This document shows, in pieces, positions 35,395-45,900 of a DNA stretch of 64,000 bases. Below the pieces are notes generated by a model. The model had not been told where the DNA came from. It saw only the letters and a list, made by a program, of their open reading frames with translations, and did not search any database. The position numbers and the translations under genes are program-made. Each line of letters starts with the position of its first letter. The first letter of the stretch is position 1. The stretch lies in the NCBI RefSeq assembly GCF_024347295.1, contig NZ_AP025458.1, forward strand, positions 1,302,001 to 1,366,000. Direction: 5' to 3'. The stretch comes from Vibrio artabrorum (GTDB taxonomy: Bacteria; Pseudomonadota; Gammaproteobacteria; Enterobacterales; Vibrionaceae).

Positions 35395-36948
35395 ATGAGA
35401 ATACCAAGATATCAGTATTCAAGCTCAAGCCTGCAAAAACAGAAAGGGGTGGCCGCGGTCTGGATGGGCTTATTGCTCGTGCCTATCATGGGCGTTACCT
35501 TTTGGGCGGTTGAAGGTACACGATATGTGCAAGAAACCAGTCGGCTAAGAGATTCAGCAGAGGCCGCAGCATTAGCGGTGACGATTCAGGATCAGCCGAA
35601 TACGGCGAATTCTTTGGCTAAAAAATATGTCGACAATTATGTCCGAGACATCAAATCAAAGAAACTGTCTGCCGTCAGAGTTCATCAAGCAGAAGATGAG
35701 GGGGCGGGAGTCCTTGAGTACATCCAATATACCGTAAACGCACAAACGACCCATGATTCTTGGTTTGTGAGTAGTTTCATTCCTTCGTTTGAGGCGCAAC
35801 AGACACTCGCTGGCCGTTCGTTAGCGAGAAAGTACCCGGTATACCTAGGGGATAACAATATCGATATTGTTTTTGTCTCGGATTTTTCAGGATCGATGAA
35901 AGACAGATGGGGCCAACATCGACATAGAAAAATTGACGACTTGAAAACGGCCATTAATCGAATATCGGATAAGATTCTTTGTTCATCGACTCGTCGACAA
36001 CTCGTCAATGGTCATTGGAAAGAAGTGTGTGATGAGCCAGGGCCACAGTCGGCCAGCGATAAATTGCTTAACCGAGTCGGCTTTGTGCCCTATAACGTAC
36101 GAACCAGAGAAGTAGCCCCTGGAAATCAAGTGCATGTGACAAGTCAGTTGAGTTATAAAAATAACTATCGAACCTACACTTCATCGTATTCGTATAATGA
36201 TGTTGATTGGAATGCCTGGAGAGGAAAAACAAGGCAACAGGTAAACAGCTGTGCTCGTTGGCAATCATACTGTTATAACCCAAGAGCAGAAAATCATGAG
36301 TACGCTAAGCGGGTAAAAGATGTCCTTGATTCCAGCCGATCTAACGTTGCAGATGTCTATAACTATGTTGATATTCCGTCTACAGTGAATACCATGTTAA
36401 CCGACAAATCATTATTGAAGTCTAACTACTACAGTGTGACGGGCGTGAATTTATTCAATGGGTTTGGTGACCAAGATGTATCACAGTTTCACAACATTCG
36501 GCTTACCAATAAGCGAACAGATTTGAATCCGATTTCCACTATGTGGGCTAACGGTGGTACTAACGCTTACCAAGGCATATTGAGGGGCTCTCAAATCTTA
36601 AATGAGGGTAACCCTCATAGTTCCGTTCAAGAAGATCAGCAAGCTTATAATAAGAAAATTAAGATGTTACTGATTCTAAGTGATGGACAGGAATCACCCA
36701 ATAACAACATTCTTCGACAACTTGTAAGCTCGGGCATGTGCAACAAAGCAAGACAAGAGATCCCCGGTCTATACATAGGGATTATCGGTATCAACTTTCG
36801 AGCTTCTCAACAAAGTGGCTTTCAAGACTGTGTTATCGACTCGCAGGAAGACATCATCGATGTATCTAACCTAGATGAGTTGATTGAAAAGATAGAAAAA
36901 CTCATCCGTAAAGGTTCAAAAACGAGCGGAATAACTAAGTTGTACTAG
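35395..36948 (+). CDS. tadG: TadG, von Willebrand A domain pilus protein
   Basis: A 517-residue protein. The N terminus has a TadE/TadG-type membrane segment (QKGVAAVWMGLLLVPIMG). A vWA domain starts near residue 160 with an intact MIDAS motif, VSDFSGSMKD, and a later TNAYQGI threonine and 'LILSDGQESP' Asp. The middle holds an insertion rich in Tyr/Ser/Asn with cysteines. TadG is thought to stabilise or anchor Tad pili. The gene begins one base after the tadF stop. Confidence 0.9.
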   Translation: MRIPRYQYSSSSLQKQKGVAAVWMGLLLVPIMGVTFWAVEGTRYVQETSRLRDSAEAAALAVTIQDQPNTANSLAKKYVDNYVRDIKSKKLSAVRVHQAEDEGAGVLEYIQYTVNAQTTHDSWFVSSFIPSFEAQQTLAGRSLARKYPVYLGDNNIDIVFVSDFSGSMKDRWGQHRHRKIDDLKTAINRISDKILCSSTRRQLVNGHWKEVCDEPGPQSASDKLLNRVGFVPYNVRTREVAPGNQVHVTSQLSYKNNYRTYTSSYSYNDVDWNAWRGKTRQQVNSCARWQSYCYNPRAENHEYAKRVKDVLDSSRSNVADVYNYVDIPSTVNTMLTDKSLLKSNYYSVTGVNLFNGFGDQDVSQFHNIRLTNKRTDLNPISTMWANGGTNAYQGILRGSQILNEGNPHSSVQEDQQAYNKKIKMLLILSDGQESPNNNILRQLVSSGMCNKARQEIPGLYIGIIGINFRASQQSGFQDCVIDSQEDIIDVSNLDELIEKIEKLIRKGSKTSGITKLY

Positions 36949-36956
36949 AGGACAAT

Positions 36957-37580
36957 ATGAGAAATTTAGTAATGGGTGCAGTCATCATCTCGACATTACC
37001 GTTTAGCTTTGCTGTCAATGCTAAAGATGGCGTTAGTGAATACTGTGACACTGCGTTCAGTGAATACCAACATAGTGTCATTGTCGATGATATTGTCGGT
37101 GTCGCTCAGCATCGACAGGGCTTTCTGCAGATAACACAGAAGTCTGACAACAGCGAGTTAAAGCAAGCGCTGCAGAAACAGTCAAACTTAGGTTTGGAAC
37201 AGTCGCGATGTAAGACTTGGATCAGCAACCAAGAACGACACGGGTTGTTAGCACGCCTTCATTTTGGCTTTGACCAATACAACTTAACGCCCATGGGGAA
37301 TAAAGCATTAAATGAGTTAGCCGATTCGTTAAAAGTGACCAATAGTCCGATTACCGTGTATGGACACACTGACAAAACGGGTTCTAAAGGTTACAATCAA
37401 GCACTTGGCCTCAAGAGAGCATTGACTACGTCCGATGGTTTAGTCTCGAAAGGCGTTGAAAAAAATCGTATTGTTGTTCGATCATTTGGTGAAACTAAAC
37501 CGATTGCTTCTAACGCTACGTCGGAAGGTCGAGCGAAAAATCGACGCTCAGAAATTTGGTCTTCTGAGGAAAAACAGTGA
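36957..37580 (+). CDS. OmpA-like peptidoglycan-binding protein
   Basis: A 207-residue protein with a signal peptide (cleavage near VNA/KD) and a C-terminal OmpA-like domain (about 95-205). Key motifs are FGFDQYNLTPMG, TVYGHTDKTGSKGYNQALGLKRA and GRAKNRRSEI. The domain is known to bind peptidoglycan. It is 8 bp after tadG and probably anchors the Tad machine to the cell wall. OmpA-like genes close several Vibrio-type Tad loci. Confidence 0.88.
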   Translation: MRNLVMGAVIISTLPFSFAVNAKDGVSEYCDTAFSEYQHSVIVDDIVGVAQHRQGFLQITQKSDNSELKQALQKQSNLGLEQSRCKTWISNQERHGLLARLHFGFDQYNLTPMGNKALNELADSLKVTNSPITVYGHTDKTGSKGYNQALGLKRALTTSDGLVSKGVEKNRIVVRSFGETKPIASNATSEGRAKNRRSEIWSSEEKQ

Positions 37581-37678
37581 AAATAGAAATTGGTATCAAA
37601 TTATAGAACTTCACCTTACTACTCGAGCTAGGGTGAAGTATTAGAAATTGCGGTAGGGTGGGTAGTATTAGAGTGGCA

Positions 37679-39088
37679 ATGAATAAATATAAGACAGCAA
37701 TAGCCATCATGGCGGTTGTAGGGTGGAGTGGTGTAGTAGCAGCATCCGAGCTCATTGACTTTAATGAGCAGGATAAACTAAACAACATCAATGCCTCCTA
37801 TGAGCAACAATACGGATCATTGAATATTGATGAGAGCATTTCGCATTACAACGAGTTAAACACTGAAATTGAATCAAACAAGATCAAGTTAGAAAGCAGT
37901 ATTGATATGATCAAATCTGACTCGACCCGTTTAAAAGACAAATTGATCGATGGTGTATACGACGAATCTCTAATACTGACCTTACGAAATATGTCAGCCA
38001 AAGTGAACTCAATGAAAACGGACATTGAGACGGCTGGAAAATTGCTCGTAGAAACAAAACAGCAACTCTCAAACAAACAGCAGAAGGCAAGTCAATTTGA
38101 GCGAGAAAAGAGTGATGCGCTTCTTTCTCTCTACGAACAGATCAAGTCTCGTCATCTGGACGAATCAAAACGTGTGATTAATGACTCTTATTCTGGTCGC
38201 TTACAGTGCAACGTTTCTGAAAGCCTTTCTACCTGTGTGAACAGAAATTTACCGTCCATCAAGAACGCGTTCGTTCTGAGTAAAGGCGGATTATCGCGTA
38301 TTAAACTGACAAATTTTCGAGTGATTGACGCAACCCAAAAATTAAATGGTGATCTTTCATTTACAGCCGATGCCAGCTATAAACACAATTACAGTGCAAA
38401 TACGGAAGTTGAGCTTAGACAAGCGTTGGGCTTGGATAAGGTCCGCTTTGTGTTCCGTTCAAATTCACCACAAACGGTTTTCTATATAAATGACCAAGAA
38501 GTCGGTTCTGGAGAAAGGGTCGATGTGGCGGGCAATTACGTGGGTATTTATAATGTTCGTGTCACGAATGGCGATAAAAGACAGTCACTTAAGTTAAATC
38601 TTGAGAATGGTGGCGATTACTTTTTCCCATTTTCAAGCCTAGTGAGCACCCCCAAAGCATCCCCAAATAAGGTCATCACGGAAGGGGCGAACAAGCCTCA
38701 TAAGTCACAAGCCAGCACTGGATTTTCTAAGAGCATTTTACAGCCTCGCACCGCTGAGACAGTAAAGTCGCCAGGGAAAAAAGAGACAAATCAATACGCA
38801 AATAAAGTGCTCTACAAAGATAAAGCGTTTACTTATCTTATTCCTAAGCTGAGAGAAAATAGCAAAACTCAAGATGTTTTCTTAAATCGTGCTGACGCGA
38901 CGCAATATTGCGAACGTTTATCGTCGAGTTTACCGAGTCAAACCGCTTATGAATATCTAGCACAAAATGCACATCTCGTTTCTGGAAGTTACTGGACTAA
39001 ACAAGGTCAAGTCTACTCCTTTGGTCAGGGCGGAAAGCATGATAAGACCTCTGAGAATAAATTTATTTGTCTACTCAATATGAGCTAA
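37679..39088 (+). CDS. Coiled-coil exported protein closing the Tad locus, unknown role
   Basis: A 469-residue protein with a signal peptide (GWSGVVAAS) and a long helical/coiled-coil region (about 15-160, rich in Lys, Glu, Ser and Asn). A beta-rich middle follows, with a carbohydrate-fold-like 'VFRSNSPQTVFYINDQEVGSGERV' pattern that is split here only for display of its ends. The C-terminal domain of about 90 residues has paired cysteines (ATQYCERL and KFICLL) and resembles a degenerate sulfatase-modifying-factor/lectin-like fold. It follows the OmpA-like gene by about 100 bp and is followed by a terminator, so it probably belongs to the Tad transcript. I do not recognise the protein. Surface attachment or pilus tip/anchor functions are possible but unproven. 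Confidence 0.75.
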   Translation: MNKYKTAIAIMAVVGWSGVVAASELIDFNEQDKLNNINASYEQQYGSLNIDESISHYNELNTEIESNKIKLESSIDMIKSDSTRLKDKLIDGVYDESLILTLRNMSAKVNSMKTDIETAGKLLVETKQQLSNKQQKASQFEREKSDALLSLYEQIKSRHLDESKRVINDSYSGRLQCNVSESLSTCVNRNLPSIKNAFVLSKGGLSRIKLTNFRVIDATQKLNGDLSFTADASYKHNYSANTEVELRQALGLDKVRFVFRSNSPQTVFYINDQEVGSGERVDVAGNYVGIYNVRVTNGDKRQSLKLNLENGGDYFFPFSSLVSTPKASPNKVITEGANKPHKSQASTGFSKSILQPRTAETVKSPGKKETNQYANKVLYKDKAFTYLIPKLRENSKTQDVFLNRADATQYCERLSSSLPSQTAYEYLAQNAHLVSGSYWTKQGQVYSFGQGGKHDKTSENKFICLLNMS

Positions 39089-39133
39089 GATTAATGACTG
39101 TGGCAGTTCCTGTTTGAGAATATACTTTTTGAA

Positions 39134-39166
39134 GGGAATATCTCGGGAATATCTCGGGGATATCTA
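39134..39166 (+). repeat. Three tandem 11-bp repeats
   Basis: GGGAATATCTC occurs twice and is followed by GGGGATATCTA, between the Tad stop and its terminator. Confidence 0.8.
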
Positions 39167-39209
39167 CATTACTCAAGAGTACGTCTTTTAAAGCCCATAA
39201 TTAAATAAG

Positions 39210-39236
39210 GAGTCGCATACCGCGGCTCTTTTTTTT
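39210..39236 (+). terminator. Intrinsic terminator at the end of the Tad locus
   Basis: The 7-bp stem GAGTCGC/GCGGCTC (one G-T pair) is followed by eight T. Confidence 0.85.
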
Positions 39237-39396
39237 GCCAATCTTTTGTCATCTAATGAGAATAAGCCATTCCAAAATAGACTTAACTCGCGCTGAAATA
39301 AAACTAGAATAGTGAGAGGTAATTAAGAGCAGACATATTACCTTCGGGTTATTTGATGACGGATAGACAGTGAACGATCAAAGGAAGAGGAACAAT

Positions 39397-40398
39397 ATGC
39401 ATTACGATGTATTTAATGGCGATGCAGACGGTATTATAGCGTTGTTGCAATTGCGCTTAAGTGAGCCGAAAGAGAGTGAGCTGATTACCGGTGTGAAGCG
39501 AGATATTCAGTTGGTTGCTCAAGTGGTTGAGCAAATAGCCGAGCGGGACAATCGAGCTGATGTGACATCTGCAACGATCTTAGATGTGTCGATGGAGAAA
39601 AATAGATCGGCATTGCGCGCACTGCTTGATGCGAATATTGACGTTTTTTATTGCGATCATCATCGTACAGGAGATGTACCGGTTTCTCGTCACCTTGATA
39701 CGTTAATTAATACTTCTCCCGAATGTTGTACGAGCTTGTTGATAAACCAGAAGTTGGACGGTGCGTATGTGACATGGGCTATCGCCGCTGCCTTTGGTGA
39801 CAACCTTAAAGCGGTTGCTATGCAGCTAGCGTTCGACAATGGATTGGATCAAGCCGACATTGATTTTTTGCAAGAGCTTGGCACTCTAGTCAATTACAAC
39901 GGTTATGGTAGCACATTGAGTGATTTACATGTCACACCCGCTGAACTCTACCGAACGCTTTACCAGTATCCAAACCCATTTGAGCTTTTGACGGATAAAG
40001 CGTCGATATTTTATCGTCTTCGTGATGCCTATCATATTGATCGCCAACAGCTATCGAGCCTTGTTGCGACCTATGAGAGTGAAGTAGTTCGAGTGTTTGA
40101 ACTGCCGAGTGAAAGTTGGGCGCGTCGTATCAGTGGTGTATTTGGCAATGATCTCGTTAATCAAGACCCTTATCGAGCACAAGCGGTGCTCACCCAAAAC
40201 CAAGAGGGTGAGTCGTATACCGTTAGCTTGCGAGCACCATTATCAAACCGGATTGGGGCTGATGAAATTTGTTCCCGTTTTGATACGGGTGGCGGACGAA
40301 AAGCCGCTGCAGGAATTAATCAGCTGCATGAAATGAACAAAGCTCATTTTATCTCATGCATTGAGAGTTACTATTCAGCATGCAGTGAAGCGAAATAA
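39397..40398 (+). CDS. DHH-family phosphoesterase
   Basis: This 333-residue protein has an N-terminal FNGDADGI (DHH motif I), TILDVS (motif II) and the name-giving CDHHRTG near residue 88. The DHHA1 part closes with FDTGGGRKAAAGIN. It belongs to the NrnA/RecJ-like superfamily, which hydrolyses short oligonucleotides or cyclic-dinucleotide products using Mn2+. The true substrate is unknown. I chose ATG 39397 because GGAAGAGGA precedes it; a GTG 27 bp upstream is unlikely. It is monocistronic with a terminator. Confidence 0.85.
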   Translation: MHYDVFNGDADGIIALLQLRLSEPKESELITGVKRDIQLVAQVVEQIAERDNRADVTSATILDVSMEKNRSALRALLDANIDVFYCDHHRTGDVPVSRHLDTLINTSPECCTSLLINQKLDGAYVTWAIAAAFGDNLKAVAMQLAFDNGLDQADIDFLQELGTLVNYNGYGSTLSDLHVTPAELYRTLYQYPNPFELLTDKASIFYRLRDAYHIDRQQLSSLVATYESEVVRVFELPSESWARRISGVFGNDLVNQDPYRAQAVLTQNQEGESYTVSLRAPLSNRIGADEICSRFDTGGGRKAAAGINQLHEMNKAHFISCIESYYSACSEAK

Positions 40399-40403
40399 AC
40401 GAT

Positions 40404-40432
40404 AAAAGAGAGGCCAATGTGCCTCTCTTTTT
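40404..40432 (+). terminator. Intrinsic terminator between DHH and methyltransferase genes
   Basis: The stem AAAAGAGAGGC/GCCTCTCTTTT is symmetrical, so it probably serves both convergent genes. Confidence 0.88.
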
Positions 40433-40534
40433 AACGATGAGTCGCTCAAAATGACACCGTACGCTGGCTTTACATCGGCATTGGTGTACACGTCGTTTCA
40501 AGGCAACGTTATGTCAGGCTGTTTTATCACTCAA

Positions 40535-41305
40535 TTAACCGTCGCTTTTCGGCAAAGTGTCTTGCGCTTTTACGCAAATAACCAACGCGTTGCCAGACAC
40601 ATTATCCCACGGCAACAACTTATCGTAATCGTGTTCGAAAAGGTGAACCTCAAAATTAGGCTCGACCATTTCAATCAATTCTTTGAACGAGAAAGCCACC
40701 ATAGGATGTTCATCATTCCATACCTGAGTGTTGCCTGCGCTCGTCTTTTCAATACTCAGTTTTAGCGCTTGTCTATTGCCTTCGCCAGAATAGTACCAAC
40801 CAGAACGGAAAGTGAAAGCATCTTGTTGTTGGTTCGTTGTGTGTCGAACAAATAGCTCATTATTGATCTCATCTTTGTCAACTACGTTAAAGCAAAATAC
40901 GCCGCCGGGTTTCAGCGCGTTGTGAACGCTTGCCATGCAGGCTTTAAAATTCTCAATGCCATCGTTGTAATGGATGGAATATAAGAAGCAAGTGATCAGA
41001 TCCAGTGGTTCAGCTACGGTAAAATTACTCATGTTCTGCACTGAAAAGCTGGCTTCTGGACAGCGAACTTGAGCGATGTCTAACATTGGCTTGTTGAGAT
41101 CAAGGCCACTACTTTGGTAGCCGTAGTCAATGAAATGACGAACGTGAGGGCCTGTGCCGCAACCAAGATCTAAGTGACTTTTCCCATTGTTTCCGAAAAT
41201 TTGATGTAGCCGGCGAATACAGTTACTTTGCGCTTGGTAGTCAATATCGACACACATTAAATCATAGTAACTCGATAGGTCGGTGTAGAGTGCGTTGGCG
41301 GACAT
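40535..41305 (-). CDS. Class I SAM-dependent methyltransferase
   Basis: A 256-residue methyltransferase with SAM-binding motif I LDLGCGTGPHVRHF near residue 43, motif II 'SSGLDLNKPML' and motif IV DLITCFLYS. Substrate unknown. It lies convergent to the DHH gene, with a shared terminator. Confidence 0.85.
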   Translation of the reverse strand: MSANALYTDLSSYYDLMCVDIDYQAQSNCIRRLHQIFGNNGKSHLDLGCGTGPHVRHFIDYGYQSSGLDLNKPMLDIAQVRCPEASFSVQNMSNFTVAEPLDLITCFLYSIHYNDGIENFKACMASVHNALKPGGVFCFNVVDKDEINNELFVRHTTNQQQDAFTFRSGWYYSGEGNRQALKLSIEKTSAGNTQVWNDEHPMVAFSFKELIEMVEPNFEVHLFEHDYDKLLPWDNVSGNALVICVKAQDTLPKSDG

Positions 41306-41657
41306 AATGGCCTACAGCATTAGCTGAAAAAAGTGGGGTGGCGCATAGTAAACTAGAACGTCAAAATAACAAGCGAATCTTTGTTGCTGGCAGCGATTGT
41401 TGAGGGTTTACTTCATGCGTATTGGGTTGTAGTGCGGAACTCTAATGGAACAAACACCGCGAGAGCAATCCAGAGAAATGGGGCGGTAATAAATATGAAC
41501 ATAGTCGATGATGAGTTTGGTTCACACTGTTGATGAGTAACCCGTTACGCCGAGTGGCATGATCAGGCTTTTTATGTAGCCAAAGCGCTTTGATAAAAAA
41601 GAATTGTGCGAACTATTTTGGTAGATTACAGGTATTACAGATATCCAGTGAGCCGCA
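41306..41657. other. Divergent region before sbcD
   Basis: About 350 bp between the methyltransferase and sbcD. I see no ORF, hairpin or clear operator in it. Confidence 0.5.
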
Positions 41658-42911
41658 ATGAAAATTCTTCACACCTCCGATTGGCATCTTGGCCAAAACT
41701 TCTACAATAAAAGTCGTAAAAACGAGCATGAACGTTTTTTACAATGGTTGTTAGAGCAAGTTTCTGAGCATGATATCGACGCGATTATCGTCGCGGGTGA
41801 TATTTTCGATACCAGCACACCACCCAGTTATGCCCGTGAGATGTACAACAAGTTTGTTGTCGACTCGAATAATATCGGCTGCCAGTTGGTGCTATTAGGC
41901 GGTAACCACGATTCCGTATCTGTGCTTAAAGAAACACAGCCATTATTGAAGTGCATGGGCGCGGATGTGATCCCCAACACGAATGACGATTATGCGACTC
42001 AGGTTGTTGAATTGAAGGGCAAGAGCGGCAAGGTTGAGGCTTTAGTCTGTGCAACTCCTTTCATTCGCCCGCGCGATGTTTTAACTAGCCAAGCGGGTGT
42101 GTCGGGGGTTGAGCGTCAGAAGCAACTGGGCGCTGCGATTCAGCAGCACTATCAAGGTGTCTACGATGCAGCAGTCGAAAAACGCAAGACTTTAGCGAAC
42201 AGTGAAACCATGCCCATCATCGCCACAGGGCATTTAACAGCAATGGGGGTCAAGCAGTCTGATTCGGTGCGGGATATCTATGTTGGCAATTTAGATGGTT
42301 TTGCTGCCGACGGTTTCCCAAATGCTGATTACATCGCACTTGGCCATATTCATCGTCCTCAAGTGGTCGCGAAACGTGAATACATTCGCTACTGCGGGTC
42401 ACCCATTCCGCTCAGTTTTGACGAGCTTAAATCGCAAAAGCAGGTGTGTATGGTTGAGTTTGAGCAAGGCGAACGTACCATTTCTCAACTTGATGTTCCT
42501 AACTTCCAACCCTTGGCTGAAATCAAAGGCGACTTGAGCGAGATTGAGTCTCAACTGAATCAATATACGGGGTTGGAAGAGGGGCAAAGCGTGTGGTTGT
42601 CGATTGAGGTTCATGCACAAGACTACCTATCAGATTTGCAAGAACGCATGCGAGCCTTAACCGAAGGCCTAAACGTTGAAGTGCTGCAGTTAAGAAGAGC
42701 AAGAGAGCGCCGTAACCAAGTGTTAGCGCGAGAATCAGCGGAAACCTTAGCGGAACTCACACCCATGGATGTGTTTGAAAAACGTATCGCACTCGAAGTG
42801 TTTGAAAGTGAGACAGAGAAAGCACGCTTAGAAAGAATGACGATCAAGTTCAAGCAAGTGATTGCTGAAGTGTCTCACGGAACTGACGATTTAAACGGTA
42901 CGGAAGAGTAA
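41658..42911 (+). CDS. sbcD: SbcD nuclease subunit of SbcCD
   Basis: A 417-residue Mre11-type nuclease subunit. Metal-binding motifs are TSDWHLG (near residue 6), AGDIFDT, GGNHDS and later GHLTAMG and ALGHIHRPQ. With SbcC it forms the complex that cleaves DNA hairpins and protein-blocked ends. Its stop is 6 bp before the sbcC ATG. Confidence 0.95.
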   Translation: MKILHTSDWHLGQNFYNKSRKNEHERFLQWLLEQVSEHDIDAIIVAGDIFDTSTPPSYAREMYNKFVVDSNNIGCQLVLLGGNHDSVSVLKETQPLLKCMGADVIPNTNDDYATQVVELKGKSGKVEALVCATPFIRPRDVLTSQAGVSGVERQKQLGAAIQQHYQGVYDAAVEKRKTLANSETMPIIATGHLTAMGVKQSDSVRDIYVGNLDGFAADGFPNADYIALGHIHRPQVVAKREYIRYCGSPIPLSFDELKSQKQVCMVEFEQGERTISQLDVPNFQPLAEIKGDLSEIESQLNQYTGLEEGQSVWLSIEVHAQDYLSDLQERMRALTEGLNVEVLQLRRARERRNQVLARESAETLAELTPMDVFEKRIALEVFESETEKARLERMTIKFKQVIAEVSHGTDDLNGTEE

Positions 42912-42917
42912 TCAAGA

Positions 42918-45900
42918 ATGAAAATCTTAAGCTTAGAATTTGAAAACCTGAACGCTTTGAAAGGTCGTTGGAAACTCGATTTTACACAGTCACCTTTTGC
43001 TGAAAACGGGTTGTTTGCGATCACAGGTCCCACAGGTGCGGGCAAAACCACCATTCTTGATGCGATTTGTTTGGCACTGTTTCACCGTACGCCACGCTTG
43101 AAAAGCATTGCCAAAGGCACCAACGAGCTGATGACGCGTGGCACGGGTGAATGTTTTGCTGAGATTGAATTTGAAGTTAAAGGGAAAACGTACCGTTCGA
43201 ACTTCCATCATAAACGAGCTCGCGGCAAGCACGATGGTGCACTGCAAACGCCAACGTGTGAGTTTGCAGATGCAGATAGCGATGCAGTTCTAGAAACGCA
43301 GCTGACTAAGAAAATCAAGATGGTTGAATCCGTCACGGGTTTGGATTTTTCTCGCTTCACTAAGTCGATCATGTTGTCACAAGGCGAGTTTGCCGCTTTC
43401 TTGAATGCCAATGCAAATGATCGAGCGGAACTGCTTGAAGAGCTGACCGGCACCGAAGTTTACAGCCTGATTTCAGAACGGATCTATGATCACTTCAAAT
43501 CGAGCGAAGAGTCTCTCAATCATCTAAAAGCTAAGGCTGAAGGGGTCAGCTTGCTATCAGACGAGCAGATTCAAGCGCTACTCACTGAACGGGATAAACG
43601 AGAAACCGAACAAACCGTATTAGCTCAACAACTGGTTGAATGGAACGCGCATTTAAGCTGGTGGAAAGATATCACCAAAGCCGACTTTGCGATCGTTAAT
43701 GGCGAACAGGACTTAAAACAGGCGCAAGATACGCTTTCAGACAACCAACCCTCTCTGGATCGTTTAGCGAAAAGCGAGCCCGCAGAAAAGCTACGCCCAT
43801 TGTATAAAGATGTGCAGCGCAGCGATCAAGAAGTGCAAGCGATTCAAGCAAACCTTGAAAGCAGTACCAAAAGATTTGCTCAGCGAAATGCCGAGAAATC
43901 AGCCGCTAGCGACAAGCTTAAAACACAAAACGTGTTGGTTGAGCAAGTAAAACAACAACAACAAGAGCAAGAAAAAATTATTGAGCATGTTCGACCGCTT
44001 GATACCCAGATTTCGGTACTTAAAGATAAACAAGTTGCCGTTGATAAAAACGTTAACATACTGAATGAACGAGATATTGAACAGCGCCATAAACACGCGG
44101 TATTGAGTAAAACTCTTGCTGCTGTTCAACAACAACAAGAGCGCGATGCCCAGTATTTAGCAACCCATCAAGCCGATAAGCACTTCGAAAAATACCTAGG
44201 CCAATGGCAGGCTAAGGTTGACCAAGTTCGAACACTTGAAAAGCAACACAGTGAATTACTCAAGGGCGTTCAACGTGCGAATCAAGCGCTAGATGCACAA
44301 CAAACGTTAGTCCAAACCTCTCATGAGGCGAAACTCGCACAAGATAAAACATTCACAGAGCGGGTGGTAGTTGAGAATAATGCCAAGCTTGAACTGGAAT
44401 CATTGCAACAACAGACAAGTGAAGTGGTATTGAATGCGAATAAAGATCTGCTTGAGTATTGGAGCCGTCATACTCATACCTTAGTTGATATTCATCAAGG
44501 CTACTTGCAAGCCACTCAACGTATCGAAGTTAAACATGCAGAGCTTGCCAACAAGCTTCAGTTGTCAGATACCTTGACCAAAGAGCGTGAAGTTCTGCTT
44601 GAGCGTTACCAAAGCAACAAAACATCACTCGAACGCTTAACTCGCTTAATTGATCAAGAAGGTGAACTCGCAAAGTATCGTGCTGCGCTGAAGCCAGGAA
44701 TGGATTGTCCTTTATGTGGATCAGCCCATCATGCGATTGAACCGTCCCAAGATCTGACGGATCTGATGTTACAAAAAGAACGTGAAGAGGCCGATCTCGC
44801 ACTTATTCAAAAAGAGGGCACAGAACATCGGCAGCAGTTGGATTCGCTTGCGCCAATCATCAATGGGCTTAAAGACGAACTTCAACGCGCACAGGCTGAT
44901 GTTGAACAAAGCAGGGAAAATTGGGCAAACACCCTCAGTAAACTTGAGCAGGCCCAAGCGAGTTTTGCATCTCAAGAGGCGACGCTAACTATCACGCTAC
45001 CGCTTATTGAATCTGTAGGAGATAGTCAAACAGTCAGTGTGTTTGTTGAATCGTGTGAGCAACAACTTAACGACGTCATTCGTCAATTGCGTGCAATGGC
45101 TGACGCGAGTCATGCGTACCTTGAAGCTGAAAAACAACGTACAACGGCAAGTATGATGGTCGAAAAAGCCCAGTCTAACTTAGCGTTAGCACAACAGCGG
45201 CTGACGGATTTAACCCTGCAATCGCAAGCTCAGCATGAACAAGCTGAAAAGTGCGCTCAATCCAAAGCGGAGCAGTGGACGGCACTCAAAGAGAGTATTG
45301 TGAACGCCTCGATTGACGCGCCAGAACTCGAACTCATTGACGCTTGGTTTTCCCAAAAACAGCAAGCCTCTAACCTTTGGCAAACCACTAAACAGCAACA
45401 GGATGACTGCGATAAACAGTTAATTAGTCTGCGTGCTGAACTAAAATCGCTTGATGACAAGTTGGAATCGCTCACCAGAGAGATCGCTAGCTCAAATCAA
45501 GAGTTAGAAACATTAACCCAAGAGTTAGCATCAATCACTGAATCAAGATCTGAGTTATTTGGTGACAATGACGTCCAATCAGCGATTCAAGCGATAAAAC
45601 AAAAAATGAGTGACGCTGTCACTAAATTGGAGGTGTCGCAAGCTGAATTTAACCGTTGTGAACTCGACCATAGAGCCGAACAAACCAAGCTCACGGGGTA
45701 TACCGAAGAACTGGCGGCGAAACAGCAAGCACAAGTAGAGGTGAAACAGTTGTGGGAACAGGCGTTAGCATCGAGCCCTTTTGCAAATGATGCTGATTTT
45801 GAGTCTGCATTACTGGATGAAACAGTAATCACACAGTTGAAAAGTCTGAAGAAGAGACTTGAAGAAGCCATCGTCAGCGCACAGGCGAGATTGAGCAGTG

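Noticed and set aside
40451-40765. 104-codon plus-strand ORF
   Set aside because: Mostly antisense to the methyltransferase gene, which has clear SAM-binding motifs.
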